A DNA stretch of 64,000 nucleotides from Nisaea sp. (GCF_017640745.1 NZ_JAEPQA010000012.1:1-64000), one strand, 5' to 3'; shown: positions 9,261 through 18,934, counted from the first letter of the stretch. Translations and numbers: made by a program. Notes: generated from the letters alone by a model not told the origin.

Positions 9261-9827
9261 ATGCCTTTGTCAGATCCGGCGCCGCGCCGGAAAGTCCACA
9301 CGCGCCGGGTCACCTGCGAGGGGTTCCGGCGGGATGACGGCCTGCTCGATATCGAGGGTCGCATCACGGACGTAAAGACATACGAGGTTCCGAACAAGTT
9401 CCGGGGCGGGATACAGCCGGGCGAGCCCATTCACGACATGTCGATCCGCCTGACCGTCGACGACGATCTGACCATTCACGCGGTCGAGGCGGTGACGGAT
9501 AACGGACCGTTCGAGATCTGTCCGGCCATAACGGGAAATTTCCAGCGCCTCAAAGGCGTGCGCATCGGCCCGGGCTGGCGCAAGAAGGTGCTCTCGTCGC
9601 TCGGCGGCGCGGAAGGCTGCACCCATCTCGTCGAACTGCTCTGGCCGATGGCGACGACGGCCTATCAGACGCTCTACGGCGAGCGGGCACGCCTCCGGCG
9701 GGAGCGCGGCGAGAAGGAACCGGAACGGGACGGCGCCCCGCCGCTGCTCAATTCCTGTCACGCCTTCGGAGAGAGCAGTCCGGTGGTGAAGGAGATCTGG
9801 CCCGAATATTACAAGGAACCGGCGTAG
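9261..9827 (+). CDS. DUF2889 family protein
   Basis: A 188-residue protein matching the DUF2889 pattern: an N-terminal TRRVTCEGFRRDDGLLDIEG motif, a central IHDMSIRLTVD strand region, and conserved CP/GC motifs (FEICPAIT, GGAEGCTHLVELL). The GGAGAG box 4 bases before the ATG at 9261 decides the start over an upstream alternative at 9228. The family is widespread in Proteobacteria and of unknown biochemical function. Its 3' end overlaps the convergent ribbon-helix-helix gene by 19 bases. Confidence 0.82.
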   Translation: MPLSDPAPRRKVHTRRVTCEGFRRDDGLLDIEGRITDVKTYEVPNKFRGGIQPGEPIHDMSIRLTVDDDLTIHAVEAVTDNGPFEICPAITGNFQRLKGVRIGPGWRKKVLSSLGGAEGCTHLVELLWPMATTAYQTLYGERARLRRERGEKEPERDGAPPLLNSCHAFGESSPVVKEIWPEYYKEPA

Positions 9828-10141
9828 CGGCCCTGTTGCGGCGAGTTCCGGAATTCTTCCGTCTGGCGGAACACCATATGGATGATGGATTCCTCGGTAC
9901 TGGCGGCAGGCCTGCGTTCCAGGTTGTCCGCAAGGATCCGAAAGTAACCCAGTATGAAGACGCGCATCGCGGAAGTGAGCGACGTGTTCATTCTGTGCCG
10001 ATTTACCACCCCGCAGATTTGGTGAATGGTGAGGTTCTCGCGCGCGGCGACCTGGCCGAGGGCTTCCCACATCGCCGGCTCGAGCCGCATGCTGGTGCGA
10101 CGTCCGTCGACCAGAACATTCTTGCTTATGAGCGTTGACAA
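9809..10141 (-). CDS. Ribbon-helix-helix domain protein (RHH_4 type)
   Basis: A 110-residue putative DNA-binding protein. The N-terminal segment (GRRTSMRLEPAMWEALGQ) has the short beta strand and first helix of a ribbon-helix-helix fold, followed by LTIHQICGVVN and the conserved LTSAMRVFILGYFRIL block. The start is a TTG at 10141. A perfect 14-bp palindrome lies about 40 bases upstream, a possible autoregulatory site. A second gene of the same family lies at 22176-22559. The 3' end overlaps the DUF2889 gene by 19 bases. The target genes are unknown. Confidence 0.8.
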   Translation of the reverse strand: MSTLISKNVLVDGRRTSMRLEPAMWEALGQVAARENLTIHQICGVVNRHRMNTSLTSAMRVFILGYFRILADNLERRPAASTEESIIHMVFRQTEEFRNSPQQGRYAGSL

Positions 10142-10179
10142 ACCGATACCCGCATATTTTCAGACCGTACTGCCGTTCT

Positions 10180-10193
10180 GGAGCACGTGCTCC
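10180..10193. promoter_or_regulatory. 14-bp perfect palindrome upstream of the RHH gene
   Basis: GGAGCACGTGCTCC is a perfect inverted repeat located 39 bases before the TTG start of the ribbon-helix-helix gene and about 90 bases downstream of bolA. The position suits an operator for autoregulation, but nothing else in the window shares the sequence, and upstream of the RHH paralogue I do not find a copy. The functional role is inference. Confidence 0.35.
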
Positions 10194-10285
10194 GATGTAT
10201 CAGCGTATGCAAATTTTGCGCAACTAAAAAACGATTCAATTCTAAGAAATCCCCTTTTGATTGCATCGCGCCGGTCTTGCTCCGG

Positions 10286-10552
10286 TTACTCGGCCGGTGA
10301 CTTGGCCTTGATGGACAAGGCGTGGACGCGATCGGCCAGTTCGGCCGCCAGGATTTCATGGACCATCCTTTGCCGCTCGATACGCGACTTTCCCGCGAAG
10401 GCCTCGGAGACGATCTCGACATTGAAGTGGGTTTCCCCACCCTCGCGCCAACCGCCATGCCCGCGATGACGGTGCGAGTCGTCGACCACCTCAAGATGCA
10501 CCGGAGCGAGGGCGGACGTTAATTTCGCTTTGATCGTCTGGGTCACGGACAT
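10286..10552 (-). CDS. bolA: BolA family protein
   Basis: An 88-residue BolA-fold protein. The start at 10552 has an AAAGGAG ribosome-binding site 7 bases upstream and gives MSVTQTIKAKL; a longer frame upstream is not credible. The DDSHRHRGH histidine cluster (about residues 24-32), the THFNVEIVS strand and the RHRMV-like SRIERQRMVHEIL helix are typical. BolA proteins act with monothiol glutaredoxins in Fe-S cluster handling and can influence cell shape and stress responses. It is divergent from the J-domain/cobS/cobT genes. Confidence 0.92.
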   Translation of the reverse strand: MSVTQTIKAKLTSALAPVHLEVVDDSHRHRGHGGWREGGETHFNVEIVSEAFAGKSRIERQRMVHEILAAELADRVHALSIKAKSPAE

Positions 10553-10666
10553 TAATTTAACTCCTTTGGCCGCGCGTGCGGCCTCTCCGGATTTTGTGCG
10601 GGGCGATAACCCCCAGTTTCGAACGACCTGCAAATGCGGGGCCAGAGCTAATTTGGAAACCACGGT

Positions 10667-11245
10667 ATGCGGAAGGCGCAAAGCGATTCCCTGAAAATCG
10701 ACAGCTACGCTGCCGAAGCCGGACTCCGCCAGTGCGATGCCCCCGGCTGCCGCGAACCCGGGGAGCACCGGGCGCCGAAGTCGCGCGACCGACTGGAGGA
10801 CTATTATTGGTTCTGCCTCGATCACGTGCGCTCATATAATAAGCAATGGAACTATTACGAAGGCGTTTCGCCGGAAGAACTCGAACAGGCGATCCGCCGC
10901 TCAACCACCTGGGACCGGCCGACCTGGCCGCTCGGGGCCGCGGCGGCCTATCGAAAGTTTGTTGCCGGGGATTACAGAGACCCGTTCGGCGCGCTCAATG
11001 GTGACGAGGAAATGGGGGCCGCCTCCGGTGCCGGCCCGGCCCGTCCGGGAGCCGAGACGGCGGAGGGAAAAGCTTTCGCAATCATGGGGTTGGAGCCGCC
11101 GGTTTCGGAAGTGGAGCTGAAGGCCCGGTATAAGCAGCTCGTGAAAAAGCATCATCCGGACGCGAATGGCGGCGACAAGCAGGCCGAAGAACGGTTGAAA
11201 ATCATCAACGAGGCCTATACGACTTTGAAGAAGTTTCTATCTTGA
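10667..11245 (+). CDS. J-domain (DnaJ-like) protein
   Basis: A 192-residue protein with its J domain at the C-terminus (about residues 135-192), where the HHPDANGG motif carries the HPD tripeptide that stimulates DnaK ATPase. The N-terminal part has a small Cys/His motif (CDAPGC...CLDH, about residues 23-52), possibly metal-binding, and a Trp/Tyr-rich stretch. There is no G/F or zinc-finger domain, so this is a specialised type III co-chaperone. It directly precedes cobS, an order common in alphaproteobacteria next to bolA. A role in assembling the cobaltochelatase is conceivable but unproven. Confidence 0.88.
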   Translation: MRKAQSDSLKIDSYAAEAGLRQCDAPGCREPGEHRAPKSRDRLEDYYWFCLDHVRSYNKQWNYYEGVSPEELEQAIRRSTTWDRPTWPLGAAAAYRKFVAGDYRDPFGALNGDEEMGAASGAGPARPGAETAEGKAFAIMGLEPPVSEVELKARYKQLVKKHHPDANGGDKQAEERLKIINEAYTTLKKFLS

Positions 11246-11305
11246 ACGCGTGGGAACCTCGCTGACGACGTTCCGACGCCGGAGAGTCACCCACATCACT
11301 TGGGA

Positions 11306-12316
11306 ATGAAGGCCATGGCGGCAGCACATGTTTACGAGCGCAAGCCCGCGCACCATATCGAGGCGCCGGACACGGAAGTGTCGGTCCGCGAGACCTTCGG
11401 CATCGATGTCGACATGATGGTTCCGGCGTTCAGCGAGGCGAGCGATTACGTCCCGACACTGGACCCGACCTATCTCTTCGACAAGCAGACGACGCTCGCC
11501 ATTCTCGCGGGCTTCGCCCATAACCGGCGCGTCATGATCCAGGGCTATCACGGCACTGGCAAGTCGACCCACATAGAACAGGTCGCGGCCCGCCTGAACT
11601 GGCCCTGCGTGCGCGTCAACCTCGACAGCCACATCAGCCGTATCGACCTGATCGGCAAGGACGCGATCGTCCTGCGCGACGGCAAGCAGGTCACCGAGTT
11701 CCGCGAAGGCATCCTGCCCTGGGCTCTGCAGAACTGCGTCGCCCTCGTGTTCGACGAATACGATGCCGGCCGCGCGGACGTGATGTTCGTGATTCAGCGC
11801 GTGCTGGAGACGGATGGCAAGATGACCCTGCTGGACACCAACAAGGTGATCCATCCGAACAAGTATTTCCGCCTCTTCGCGACGGCCAACACGGTCGGTC
11901 TCGGCGATACGACGGGCCTCTATCACGGCACGCAGCAGATCAACCAGGGTCAGATGGACCGCTGGAGCATCGTCACCACGCTGAATTATCTGCCGCATGA
12001 CCGCGAGGTCGACATCATTCTCGCCAAGCTGCCGAGCTACGACACGCCGGAAGGCCGCGAGACGGTTGCCAACATGGTCTCGCTCGCGGATCTGACCCGG
12101 GCCGGTTTCATGTCGGGCGATATCTCGACCGTCATGTCGCCGCGTACCGTCATCACCTGGGCCGAGAACGCGAACATCTTCGGCGACGTCGCGACGGCTT
12201 TCCGCCTCACCTTCCTCAACAAGTGTGACGAGGTCGAGCGGAGCACGGTGTCCGAGTTCTACCAGCGTTGTTTCGGGGACGATCTGCCTGAAACGAGCAT
12301 CCGCGCGGCGGAATAA
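11306..12316 (+). CDS. cobS: Cobaltochelatase subunit CobS
   Basis: A MoxR-like AAA+ ATPase of about 336 residues. With CobT and CobN it forms the ATP-dependent, aerobic cobaltochelatase that inserts Co2+ into hydrogenobyrinate diamide in B12 synthesis. Walker A (GYHGTGKST, about residues 80-88), Walker B (LVFDEYDAG) and the sensor region ([11 protein letters not shown]) are intact. The start is ambiguous between ATG at 11306 and ATG at 11315, with GGGA just upstream; the difference is three residues. cobT follows 27 bases later. cobN is not in the window. Confidence 0.96.
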   Translation: MKAMAAAHVYERKPAHHIEAPDTEVSVRETFGIDVDMMVPAFSEASDYVPTLDPTYLFDKQTTLAILAGFAHNRRVMIQGYHGTGKSTHIEQVAARLNWPCVRVNLDSHISRIDLIGKDAIVLRDGKQVTEFREGILPWALQNCVALVFDEYDAGRADVMFVIQRVLETDGKMTLLDTNKVIHPNKYFRLFATANTVGLGDTTGLYHGTQQINQGQMDRWSIVTTLNYLPHDREVDIILAKLPSYDTPEGRETVANMVSLADLTRAGFMSGDISTVMSPRTVITWAENANIFGDVATAFRLTFLNKCDEVERSTVSEFYQRCFGDDLPETSIRAAE

Positions 12317-12343
12317 CAGGCCCGACGGCTCGGAAGACCTGAC

Positions 12344-14215
12344 ATGGCATCATCGGCGGACGACGACCGGCTTGAGGATTTCAAGCGTGCGACAGCTTCC
12401 TGCGTGCGTGCGATGTCGCACGAGAAGGAGCTGGAGGTCACCTATGGGGCAGACTCGGCAAGCGCTTCCGGCGACCGCGTGCGTTTGCCCTCGCCGCCGC
12501 GTGGCCTCAAGGCCGAGGATGTCGCCCGGGTCCGGGGCGAGGCGGACGGCCTCGCGCTGAAGCTTCGCTACCACGATGCGGCCACCCATGCCCGGCGGCA
12601 GCCGACGGGGCAGGCCGCGCTGGAGATCTTCGACGCCGCCGAGCAGGCGCGGGTCGAGGCGCTTGGCTCGATGCGGATGTCCGGTGTTGCCCGGAACCTC
12701 GAAGCCGCGATGGAGCAGCGCTACCAGAAGCAGGGCCTCGCGAACGTCACCGAGAAGGAAGACGTGGCCCTGTCGGAAGTGGTCCGGCTCATGGCGCGCG
12801 AGGCAATCACCGGCGAGGCGCCGCCTGAATGCGCGCGCGGCGCGGTCGATCTCTGGCGGCCCTGGGTCACCTCGAAGATCGGCGATACCCTGAGCGAGCT
12901 GTCACAGCATGTCGACGACCAGGAAGCCTACGCCAAGCTATCCCGTCAGCTGATCAGCGATCTCGATCTGGAGATCGGTGAAGAGGGCATGACGGAGGAA
13001 TCCGAGTCGGATTCCGAGGCCGAGGATGACGGCGGCGAAGGCGAGGAGCTGAATGACAGCGGCACCCGCGGCACCGCCGAGGACAGCACCTCCTCCGAGA
13101 TGGTGCCGTCCGACATGGAAGCCGGCGACGAGGCCGGCGAAGGCGAGGACAGCGAGGACGGCGATTTCGAGCCCGGTGAGGGCGACGATCAGCCGGCCAA
13201 CCCGGGGACGCCGCCGCCGATGCACAATGCGGACGACGCCAACCGGATGCAGAAGGCCTACCACGCCTTCACGACCGAGTATGACGAGGTCGTCCTGGCC
13301 GAAGAACTCTGCGATGCCGAGGAACTGGCGCGGCTCCGCGCCCTCCTGGACCAGCAGCTGAGCCATCTGCAGGGCATGATCGGCAAGCTCGCCAACCGCA
13401 TGCAGCGCAAGCTTCTCGCGAAGCAGAACCGGTCTTGGAACTTCGATCTCGAGGAAGGCATCCTCGACGCTGCGCGGCTGGCCCGCGTGGTGGTGATGCC
13501 GGAAAGCCCGCTCTCCTACAAAATGGAGAAGGATACCGACTTCCGCGACACCGTGGTCACGCTGCTGATCGACAATTCCGGCTCTATGCGCGGCCGGCCG
13601 ATCTCGATCGCCGCGATGAGCGCGGACATCCTCGCGCGGACGCTCGAGCGCTGCGGCGTGAAGGTCGAGGTACTCGGCTTCACCACGCGCGCCTGGAAAG
13701 GCGGCATGTCGCGGGAGAACTGGATCCAGGGCGGCAAGCCGGTCAATCCGGGACGCCTGAACGATCTCCGCCACATCATCTACAAATCCGCCGACGCCCC
13801 GTGGCGCCATGCCCGCAAGTCGCTCGGCCTGATGCTGCGCGAAGGCATCCTGAAAGAGAATATCGACGGCGAGGCCCTGCTCTGGGCGCATCAGCGCCTG
13901 CTGGCACGGCCCGAAGAGCGCCGCATCCTGATGGTGATCTCCGACGGCGCGCCGGTCGACGATTCAACCCTTTCGGTCAATCCGGGGAACTATCTCGAGC
14001 GCCATCTGCGTGAGGTCATCCAGTATATCGAGACCCGGTCCCCGGTGGAGCTGATCGCGATCGGCATCGGCCACGACGTGACCCGCTACTATCGCCGCGC
14101 GGTGACGATCGTGGATGCGGAACAGCTCGGCGGCACGATGATGGATCAGCTGACCAACCTGTTCGACGAAGACACGCCGAAGGCGCGACGTGCGGGCATG
14201 CGCCGCGCCGGATAA
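12344..14215 (+). CDS. cobT: Cobaltochelatase subunit CobT
   Basis: A 623-residue VWA-domain protein, the partner of CobS in cobalt insertion. It has an N-terminal CobT domain (residues 1-200), a highly acidic, low-complexity linker (about 205-290, rich in Glu, Asp, Ser and Gly) and a C-terminal von Willebrand A domain with a MIDAS motif DNSGSM (about residue 409) and a later [10 protein letters not shown] segment. The family is normally about 630 residues with the same acidic linker. It is co-transcribed with cobS. A weak hairpin of AGCGGC/GCCGCT at about 14263-14282 may end the transcript. Confidence 0.96.
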   Translation: MASSADDDRLEDFKRATASCVRAMSHEKELEVTYGADSASASGDRVRLPSPPRGLKAEDVARVRGEADGLALKLRYHDAATHARRQPTGQAALEIFDAAEQARVEALGSMRMSGVARNLEAAMEQRYQKQGLANVTEKEDVALSEVVRLMAREAITGEAPPECARGAVDLWRPWVTSKIGDTLSELSQHVDDQEAYAKLSRQLISDLDLEIGEEGMTEESESDSEAEDDGGEGEELNDSGTRGTAEDSTSSEMVPSDMEAGDEAGEGEDSEDGDFEPGEGDDQPANPGTPPPMHNADDANRMQKAYHAFTTEYDEVVLAEELCDAEELARLRALLDQQLSHLQGMIGKLANRMQRKLLAKQNRSWNFDLEEGILDAARLARVVVMPESPLSYKMEKDTDFRDTVVTLLIDNSGSMRGRPISIAAMSADILARTLERCGVKVEVLGFTTRAWKGGMSRENWIQGGKPVNPGRLNDLRHIIYKSADAPWRHARKSLGLMLREGILKENIDGEALLWAHQRLLARPEERRILMVISDGAPVDDSTLSVNPGNYLERHLREVIQYIETRSPVELIAIGIGHDVTRYYRRAVTIVDAEQLGGTMMDQLTNLFDEDTPKARRAGMRRAG

Positions 14216-14302
14216 GCGGAAGAATCGTTCTTTCAGACCGGATTAGGTGAAATTTACCGAAAAAGCGGCTAGGCTTGGCCGCTATCTATTCGGAGAGATT
14301 TC

Positions 14303-15835
14303 ATGCGTGTGCCGCTCCGCACGGTTTTACCCCTACTGCTCCTTGCGACCTTCGCGTCACTCGCGGGATTTCCGGTATGTGCCGAGCCGCTCCGGCTCTC
14401 CATCGTTCATGTAAACGACTGGGACCGCCTCGATCCGAAGGACCGTGCCGGCGGGGCGGCGAAGATCGCCAGCATCGCGCGCTACGAGCGGGATCGGGTC
14501 GAGGCCGAAGGGGGGCAGGTCCTGCTGACCTTCGGCGGCGACATGATTTCGCCGTCGCTGCTCTCCGGTTTCGACAAGGGCGCGCATATGGTGGCGCTCG
14601 CCAATGCTATCGGCTTCAACGCGGCCGTCCTCGGCAACCATGAATTCGACTTTGGGCCTGAGGTCCTGATCGACCGGCTGAAGGAGGCGAAATACCCCGT
14701 CCTCGGCAGCAACATCTCCTACAAGGGTAAACCCGGGTTTCCCGGCGCGGAGCGTTCGCTTCTGATCGAAGCTGGGGAATACAAGATCGGTCTGCTCGGG
14801 CTGACCACCACGGATACGCCCAGCCTGTCGAGTTCCGGTCCGGACGTCGCTTTCGCGCCGCTTGCGGAGGCGGCGAAGGAGATGACGGAAGCGCTCCGCG
14901 GGCAGGGGGCCGATCTCGTGGTTGCGCTGACCCACGCGGTCTATCAGGAGGATCTCGAGACGCTTCGCCAGGTCGCCGGGATCGACATCGTGCTCGGTGG
15001 TCACGATCACCTCGTGCTCATCCTCTATGACGGCAAGCAGGCGATCCTGAAGTCCGGCAGCCAGGGCAATTTCGTCGGCATCATGGACATCGTGATCGAC
15101 CGGGTCGAAAGCCGCGGCGGGCCGCAGCTGGTCTGGCAGCCGAGTTTCTCCATGGTCAACACGCTCGATGTCGAGGAGGACCCGGAAATCGCGCAGCAGG
15201 TCGCCGGTTACATGGCGGACCTCGACAAGGAACTGGCCGTCGATATCGGCCCGACCGAGATCGCGCTCGATACGAGAAGGGCCTCGGTGCGGAGCGGGGA
15301 GAATGCCTTCGGCAACCTCATCGCCGATGCGATGCGGACGGCGACGAAAGCGGATGCCGCGCTCACCAACGGCGGCGGGATCCGGGGCGATACGACCTAT
15401 GTCGAGGGGCGCGTGCTGACCCGCAAGGACGTGCTCACGGAGCTGCCCTTCGGCAACAAGACGGTGACGATGAGGCTGAAGGGATCTGACCTGAAAGCAG
15501 CGCTTGAGAACGGCGTTTCGCAGGTTGAGGAGGCTGCCGGCCGGTTCCCGCATGTGTCCGGCATCAGCTTCGCCTATAGCGGGGCCAAACCGGCCGGATC
15601 ACGGGTTTCCGACATCAAGGTCGGTGGATTGCCGCTCGATCTCGGCAAGGTCTATGTCGTCGCCGTGAACGATTTCATCGCGCGTGGCGGTGACGGCTAC
15701 ACTTCCCTCAAGAACGGCGTGCCGGTCGTCGATGCCAGCTCCGCCCGGCTGATGGCGAACCAGGTGATCGATTTCATCCAGGCGAACGGCGGCGTGAAGG
15801 CCGGCGTCGAGGGGCGGGTCCGCCGCCTCGACTGA
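14303..15835 (+). CDS. Exported 5'-nucleotidase/UshA-like metallophosphatase
   Basis: A 510-residue protein with a signal peptide (hydrophobic core about residues 9-24, cleavage near VCAEP). An N-terminal calcineurin-like phosphoesterase domain is followed by a C-terminal 5'-nucleotidase substrate domain (about 320-500, with NGGGIRGD and FGNKTV motifs). Metal-binding motifs GGDMISPS, GNHEFDFG and GGHDH are clear. The first motif reads NDWD where UshA has NDHH, so one metal ligand is replaced by Asp, as in some related families. A GGAGAG ribosome-binding site precedes the ATG. It probably hydrolyses periplasmic nucleotides; exact substrate unknown. Confidence 0.9.
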   Translation: MRVPLRTVLPLLLLATFASLAGFPVCAEPLRLSIVHVNDWDRLDPKDRAGGAAKIASIARYERDRVEAEGGQVLLTFGGDMISPSLLSGFDKGAHMVALANAIGFNAAVLGNHEFDFGPEVLIDRLKEAKYPVLGSNISYKGKPGFPGAERSLLIEAGEYKIGLLGLTTTDTPSLSSSGPDVAFAPLAEAAKEMTEALRGQGADLVVALTHAVYQEDLETLRQVAGIDIVLGGHDHLVLILYDGKQAILKSGSQGNFVGIMDIVIDRVESRGGPQLVWQPSFSMVNTLDVEEDPEIAQQVAGYMADLDKELAVDIGPTEIALDTRRASVRSGENAFGNLIADAMRTATKADAALTNGGGIRGDTTYVEGRVLTRKDVLTELPFGNKTVTMRLKGSDLKAALENGVSQVEEAAGRFPHVSGISFAYSGAKPAGSRVSDIKVGGLPLDLGKVYVVAVNDFIARGGDGYTSLKNGVPVVDASSARLMANQVIDFIQANGGVKAGVEGRVRRLD

Positions 15836-15961
15836 ACCAGGCCGTACCATCGCCGGGACTGCCTCGGCTTCGGCCAGCAATCTCTTTCTTCTTCGGCGCT
15901 GGAGAGGGCTCCGGCGTCCGCCTATGCTGCTCCCATCTGTATTCCCATGGGAGGAGAAATC

Positions 15962-16285
15962 ATGCTGCTCGACGTCCGCACCTATACCTGCCGGCCCGGC
16001 ACCATCAAGAAACATCTCGAGATCTACGAGAAATACGGCAAGGCGCCGCAGACCAAGCATCTCGGCCAGCCGCTCGCCTACATGGTGACGGAAACCGGCA
16101 ACCCGAACACCTACATGCACATCTGGGTCTACGAGAGCGCGGGCGACCGCGAGGCCAAGCGTGCCGCCATGTGGGCGGATCCGGACTGGCTCGAATACAC
16201 CAAGAAAAGCGCCGAGCTCGGCGGCCTGGTCGAGCAGCAGAACTGCCTGATGAAGCCGGTCGATTTCTTCAAGATCAAGACCTGA
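15962..16285 (+). CDS. NIPSNAP family protein
   Basis: A 107-residue ferredoxin-like-fold protein. The start at 15962 is set by GGAGGAG 6 bases upstream; an ATG at 15947 overlaps that box. The amino end MLLDVRTYTCRPGTIKKHL and the central MHIWVYES block are typical of NIPSNAP proteins, dimeric alpha/beta-barrel proteins related to the EthD/antibiotic-monooxygenase superfamily. It is a single-gene unit; no pathway partner is adjacent. The biochemical role of bacterial members is not established. Confidence 0.85.
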   Translation: MLLDVRTYTCRPGTIKKHLEIYEKYGKAPQTKHLGQPLAYMVTETGNPNTYMHIWVYESAGDREAKRAAMWADPDWLEYTKKSAELGGLVEQQNCLMKPVDFFKIKT

Positions 16286-16411
16286 GCTTCCGCTCCATAA
16301 GAAGGCAACCGGCCGCCGTCGACGGCAAAATGACGCTTTTCGGATGTTCCGGGGCGGCCGGATGCGCTACCCATGGGGCTCGGACCCGCTCGAGAAGAAG
16401 GGAGAGCTCCC

Positions 16412-16852
16412 GTGGCCAGAGAACGGATCGGCGATAATGTGACGCCGCTCGACGTCGTGCGCGAGAGCGCGGCGCAACGGCAGCGCCAGCCGAGCTACAC
16501 GGTGAGGATCCGCGATCTCGTGCTCAACATGTTCATCGGCGTGCACGAGTTCGAGAAGGCGAAGCCGCAGCGGGTGAAGATCTGCGTCGATCTGACCCTG
16601 GACTATCCGGAAGAGGGGATCGGCAACCATTACAGCCGGGTGTTCTGCTACGAGACCTTCATCGGGCGCATCCGGATGATCGCCGAGGCCGGCCACGTGC
16701 TGCTGGTCGAGGGGTTCGCGGAACGGATCGCCGATCTCGCCTTCGACGACCGTCGTGTGAACGCGGTCAAGGTCGAGGTCGAGAAGCTCGATATCTTCAC
16801 CGATGCCGCGGGCGTCGGGACCCTCATCGAAAAGTTCCGCCCGAAAGACTGA
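16412..16852 (+). CDS. folB: Dihydroneopterin aldolase-family protein
   Basis: A 146-residue FolB-fold protein starting with GTG at 16412, which has AGGGAGAG 4-11 bases upstream; an earlier in-frame start gives an unlikely leader. Motifs YTVRIRDLVLNMFIGVHEFEK and the catalytic-type Tyr/Glu segments (HYSRVFCYETF) follow the dihydroneopterin aldolase/epimerase pattern. It has a roughly 25-residue N-terminal extension beyond the usual 120-residue enzyme. It lies apart from other folate genes, so an epimerase or moonlighting role cannot be excluded. Confidence 0.82.
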   Translation: MARERIGDNVTPLDVVRESAAQRQRQPSYTVRIRDLVLNMFIGVHEFEKAKPQRVKICVDLTLDYPEEGIGNHYSRVFCYETFIGRIRMIAEAGHVLLVEGFAERIADLAFDDRRVNAVKVEVEKLDIFTDAAGVGTLIEKFRPKD

Positions 16853-16861
16853 GCCGGGAAG

Positions 16862-17545
16862 CTATTTTTTCGAGTGCCCTTCGAGGTCTTCCGTCGCCGG
16901 CGCGGTCGCCGGCGAGAGGGCGCGCTCGATATAGCCGGGCATGATCGGCTCCCATTCCTTCCAGGCTTCCCTGAGATCGGCGACCGGCTCGTCCGAGCGG
17001 TCGATGCGCAGGTCCACCATGGCAAAGCCGTTGCGGCCATGCACTCCGAGCGCGGCCGAGCGGAGCGGATCAAGCTCGCCGCCGGCGGCGACCGCGTCCT
17101 CGATGGCGCGCAGCAGCCTTTCAGCGAGCGGCAGGAACGGATCCTGCTCGAACCCCGATATCATCGCTGCGACCACCGTTTCGTCCTGGACCCAGTTGCC
17201 CGCCGCCACGCAATGTTTGGCGGTGATGGCGTCGGCCGGCGCGGAAACGCGCTGCCCTGTGTGGAAGGCGCCGATGCCCTCCCTGTCCAGCACGGCCAGT
17301 TGGCGCCAGTCCCGGTCCGGACTGGAGGCGACGAGAGAGGCGACGGTTTCCCCGGCATCGTGGCCGTTCCGCAGCAGGGCAAGACCCTGTGGGCCGAGCC
17401 GGGGATCGGTCCGCGCCTGGGTCAGCACGACGCCAACGCCCCAATGGGCGAAGGCGACACGTCCGCCTGCGGCGATGCTGGAGGTCGCCAGCGCATAACC
17501 GATCTGGCCGGTCTCGGCGCAGTATCCCGCGATGGAGAAGGTCAC
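16862..17545 (-). CDS. DUF1028 family protein
   Basis: A 227-residue protein of the DUF1028 family, which has a putative Ntn-hydrolase fold. It starts with GTG at 17545 and has the hallmark MTFSIAGYCAETGQIGYALAT amino end with the AAGGRV and ALGVHGRNG motifs. Members are often encoded near peptidase or amidohydrolase genes; here it lies 12 bases downstream of a class IV aminotransferase on the same strand and is probably co-transcribed. No experimentally defined substrate is known to me. Confidence 0.87.
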   Translation of the reverse strand: MTFSIAGYCAETGQIGYALATSSIAAGGRVAFAHWGVGVVLTQARTDPRLGPQGLALLRNGHDAGETVASLVASSPDRDWRQLAVLDREGIGAFHTGQRVSAPADAITAKHCVAAGNWVQDETVVAAMISGFEQDPFLPLAERLLRAIEDAVAAGGELDPLRSAALGVHGRNGFAMVDLRIDRSDEPVADLREAWKEWEPIMPGYIERALSPATAPATEDLEGHSKK

Positions 17546-17557
17546 GGGATCGACGCC

Positions 17558-18403
17558 CTAGAAGGAGGCGCCGGTCTTGGCGTAGGCCCAGTAGAGTTCG
17601 CGGGCCTTGGTTGCCATCGGCCCCGGCTGCATCTCGCGCGCCTCGAAGCGGGTGACCGGCATCACCTTCGCATGGTTGCCGGTCGACCAGATCTCGTCCG
17701 CGGCCCTGAGGTCCGCCGGCGTCACGGTCGCCTCCTCGACGGTCACGCCTTCGGCACGGAGCAGCTTGATCACGCGCTGGCGGGTGATGCCGTTCAGGAA
17801 CGTGCCGTTCGGCGCCGGGGTTCTGACCACACCGTCCTTGGCCATGAAGATGTTTGCCGTGGCGAACTCGGCGACGTTGCCGATCGGGTCCAGCATGACC
17901 GCATTGTCGAAACCGGCCTGGTTCGCCTCGCGGAGCGCGCGGCCCGCATTCGGATAGAGGCAGGCGGCCTTGGCGTCGGTCGGCGCCTGGTCCGGCGCCG
18001 GGCGCCGGTGCGAGGAGATGTGCGCGGAGAAGCCTTTCGGCTCCGGCAGCGGCGATTCGAAGATATGCAGCATGAAGCGGGTGGTTTCCGGATTCGGATA
18101 GATCCATCCGTCCTCCGCCCACATGACCGGCTTGATATAGAGCGCGACATCGCTCGGGAATTTCTTGATCCCTTCGATCGCAAGCTTCTCGAGCTCGGCC
18201 GCGGAGATCGGGGACTTCATCCCCATCTTCTCGGCCGAGGCGCAGGCGCGCTGGCAATGCAGGTCGAGGTCCGGCGCGACGCCCTCGAACGCCCGCGCGC
18301 CGTCGAAAATGACTGCGCCGAGCCAGGTCGCAAGGGTGGCCGGGCCAAGTACGGCCGGATTGCCGTCGTGCCATTCTCCATCGAGATAGGTCAGCGATTT
18401 CAT
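17558..18403 (-). CDS. Branched-chain amino acid aminotransferase-like (class IV PLP)
   Basis: A 281-residue fold-type IV PLP aminotransferase. The PLP-lysine context (DAKAACLYPN, about residues 142-151), the DPIGNVAEFATANIF motif and the NGITRQRV phosphate-binding segment are all seen. It resembles the IlvE/4-amino-4-deoxychorismate lyase group; alphaproteobacteria often carry several paralogues, so a role in branched-chain amino acid synthesis is likely but not certain. It is followed by the DUF1028 gene after 12 bases. Confidence 0.87.
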   Translation of the reverse strand: MKSLTYLDGEWHDGNPAVLGPATLATWLGAVIFDGARAFEGVAPDLDLHCQRACASAEKMGMKSPISAAELEKLAIEGIKKFPSDVALYIKPVMWAEDGWIYPNPETTRFMLHIFESPLPEPKGFSAHISSHRRPAPDQAPTDAKAACLYPNAGRALREANQAGFDNAVMLDPIGNVAEFATANIFMAKDGVVRTPAPNGTFLNGITRQRVIKLLRAEGVTVEEATVTPADLRAADEIWSTGNHAKVMPVTRFEAREMQPGPMATKARELYWAYAKTGASF

Positions 18404-18568
18404 CGCATTGCTCCAAACTTTTGCATTAGATCTCGCGGGGGTCAGCGGACGCGCCCCGGATTTCGGCGCAGCTTAGCCCGCAGGCTCCACGGATGCCAAC
18501 GCTGCAATTGTCACACTTCGGAGCGGAACAATTTGAGATCGCGCGGGACGGCGGCTACTCTCCCGGCC

Positions 18569-18934
18569 ATGACAGACACAGCACCCTTCCGGTGGATCTA
18601 CCACCTTTCCCGGCGCGTCGACTGGGAGCGCGCCAAGGCCGACGGCAGCTACGCGGGCTCGCGCGAGGACAATGCCGACGGCTTCCTGCATTTCTCGACC
18701 GCGCTGCAGGTCGCGGCCAGCGCCGCCAAGCACCGCAAGGGCGAGACCGGCCTGGTGCTGCTCGAAGTCGACGCCGACAAGCTCGGCGACGCGCTTAAGT
18801 GGGAACCGGCACGGGGCGGCGATCTCTTTCCGCATCTCTATGGCCCGCTGCCCGTTGCCGCCGTCGTCGCCGAGTTCGATCTTCCGCTCGGCGCGGACGG
18901 TCTCCACCAGTTTCCCGACATGAAGGCGGAATAA
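18569..18934 (+). CDS. DUF952 family protein
   Basis: A 121-residue protein with the DUF952 signature: IYHLSRRVDWERAKADGSY near the start, DGFLHFSTALQV, a LLEVDADKLGDALKWEP block and FPHLYGPLP. The family is common in Alphaproteobacteria and Actinobacteria and is of unknown function. It ends 7 bases before pyrD and is therefore likely co-transcribed with it, an arrangement widely found in this class. Confidence 0.88.
   Translation: MTDTAPFRWIYHLSRRVDWERAKADGSYAGSREDNADGFLHFSTALQVAASAAKHRKGETGLVLLEVDADKLGDALKWEPARGGDLFPHLYGPLPVAAVVAEFDLPLGADGLHQFPDMKAE

Noticed and set aside
14263-14282. Hairpin after cobT as a terminator
   Set aside because: The stem is only 6 bases and there is no T run, so it is mentioned with cobT but not listed.
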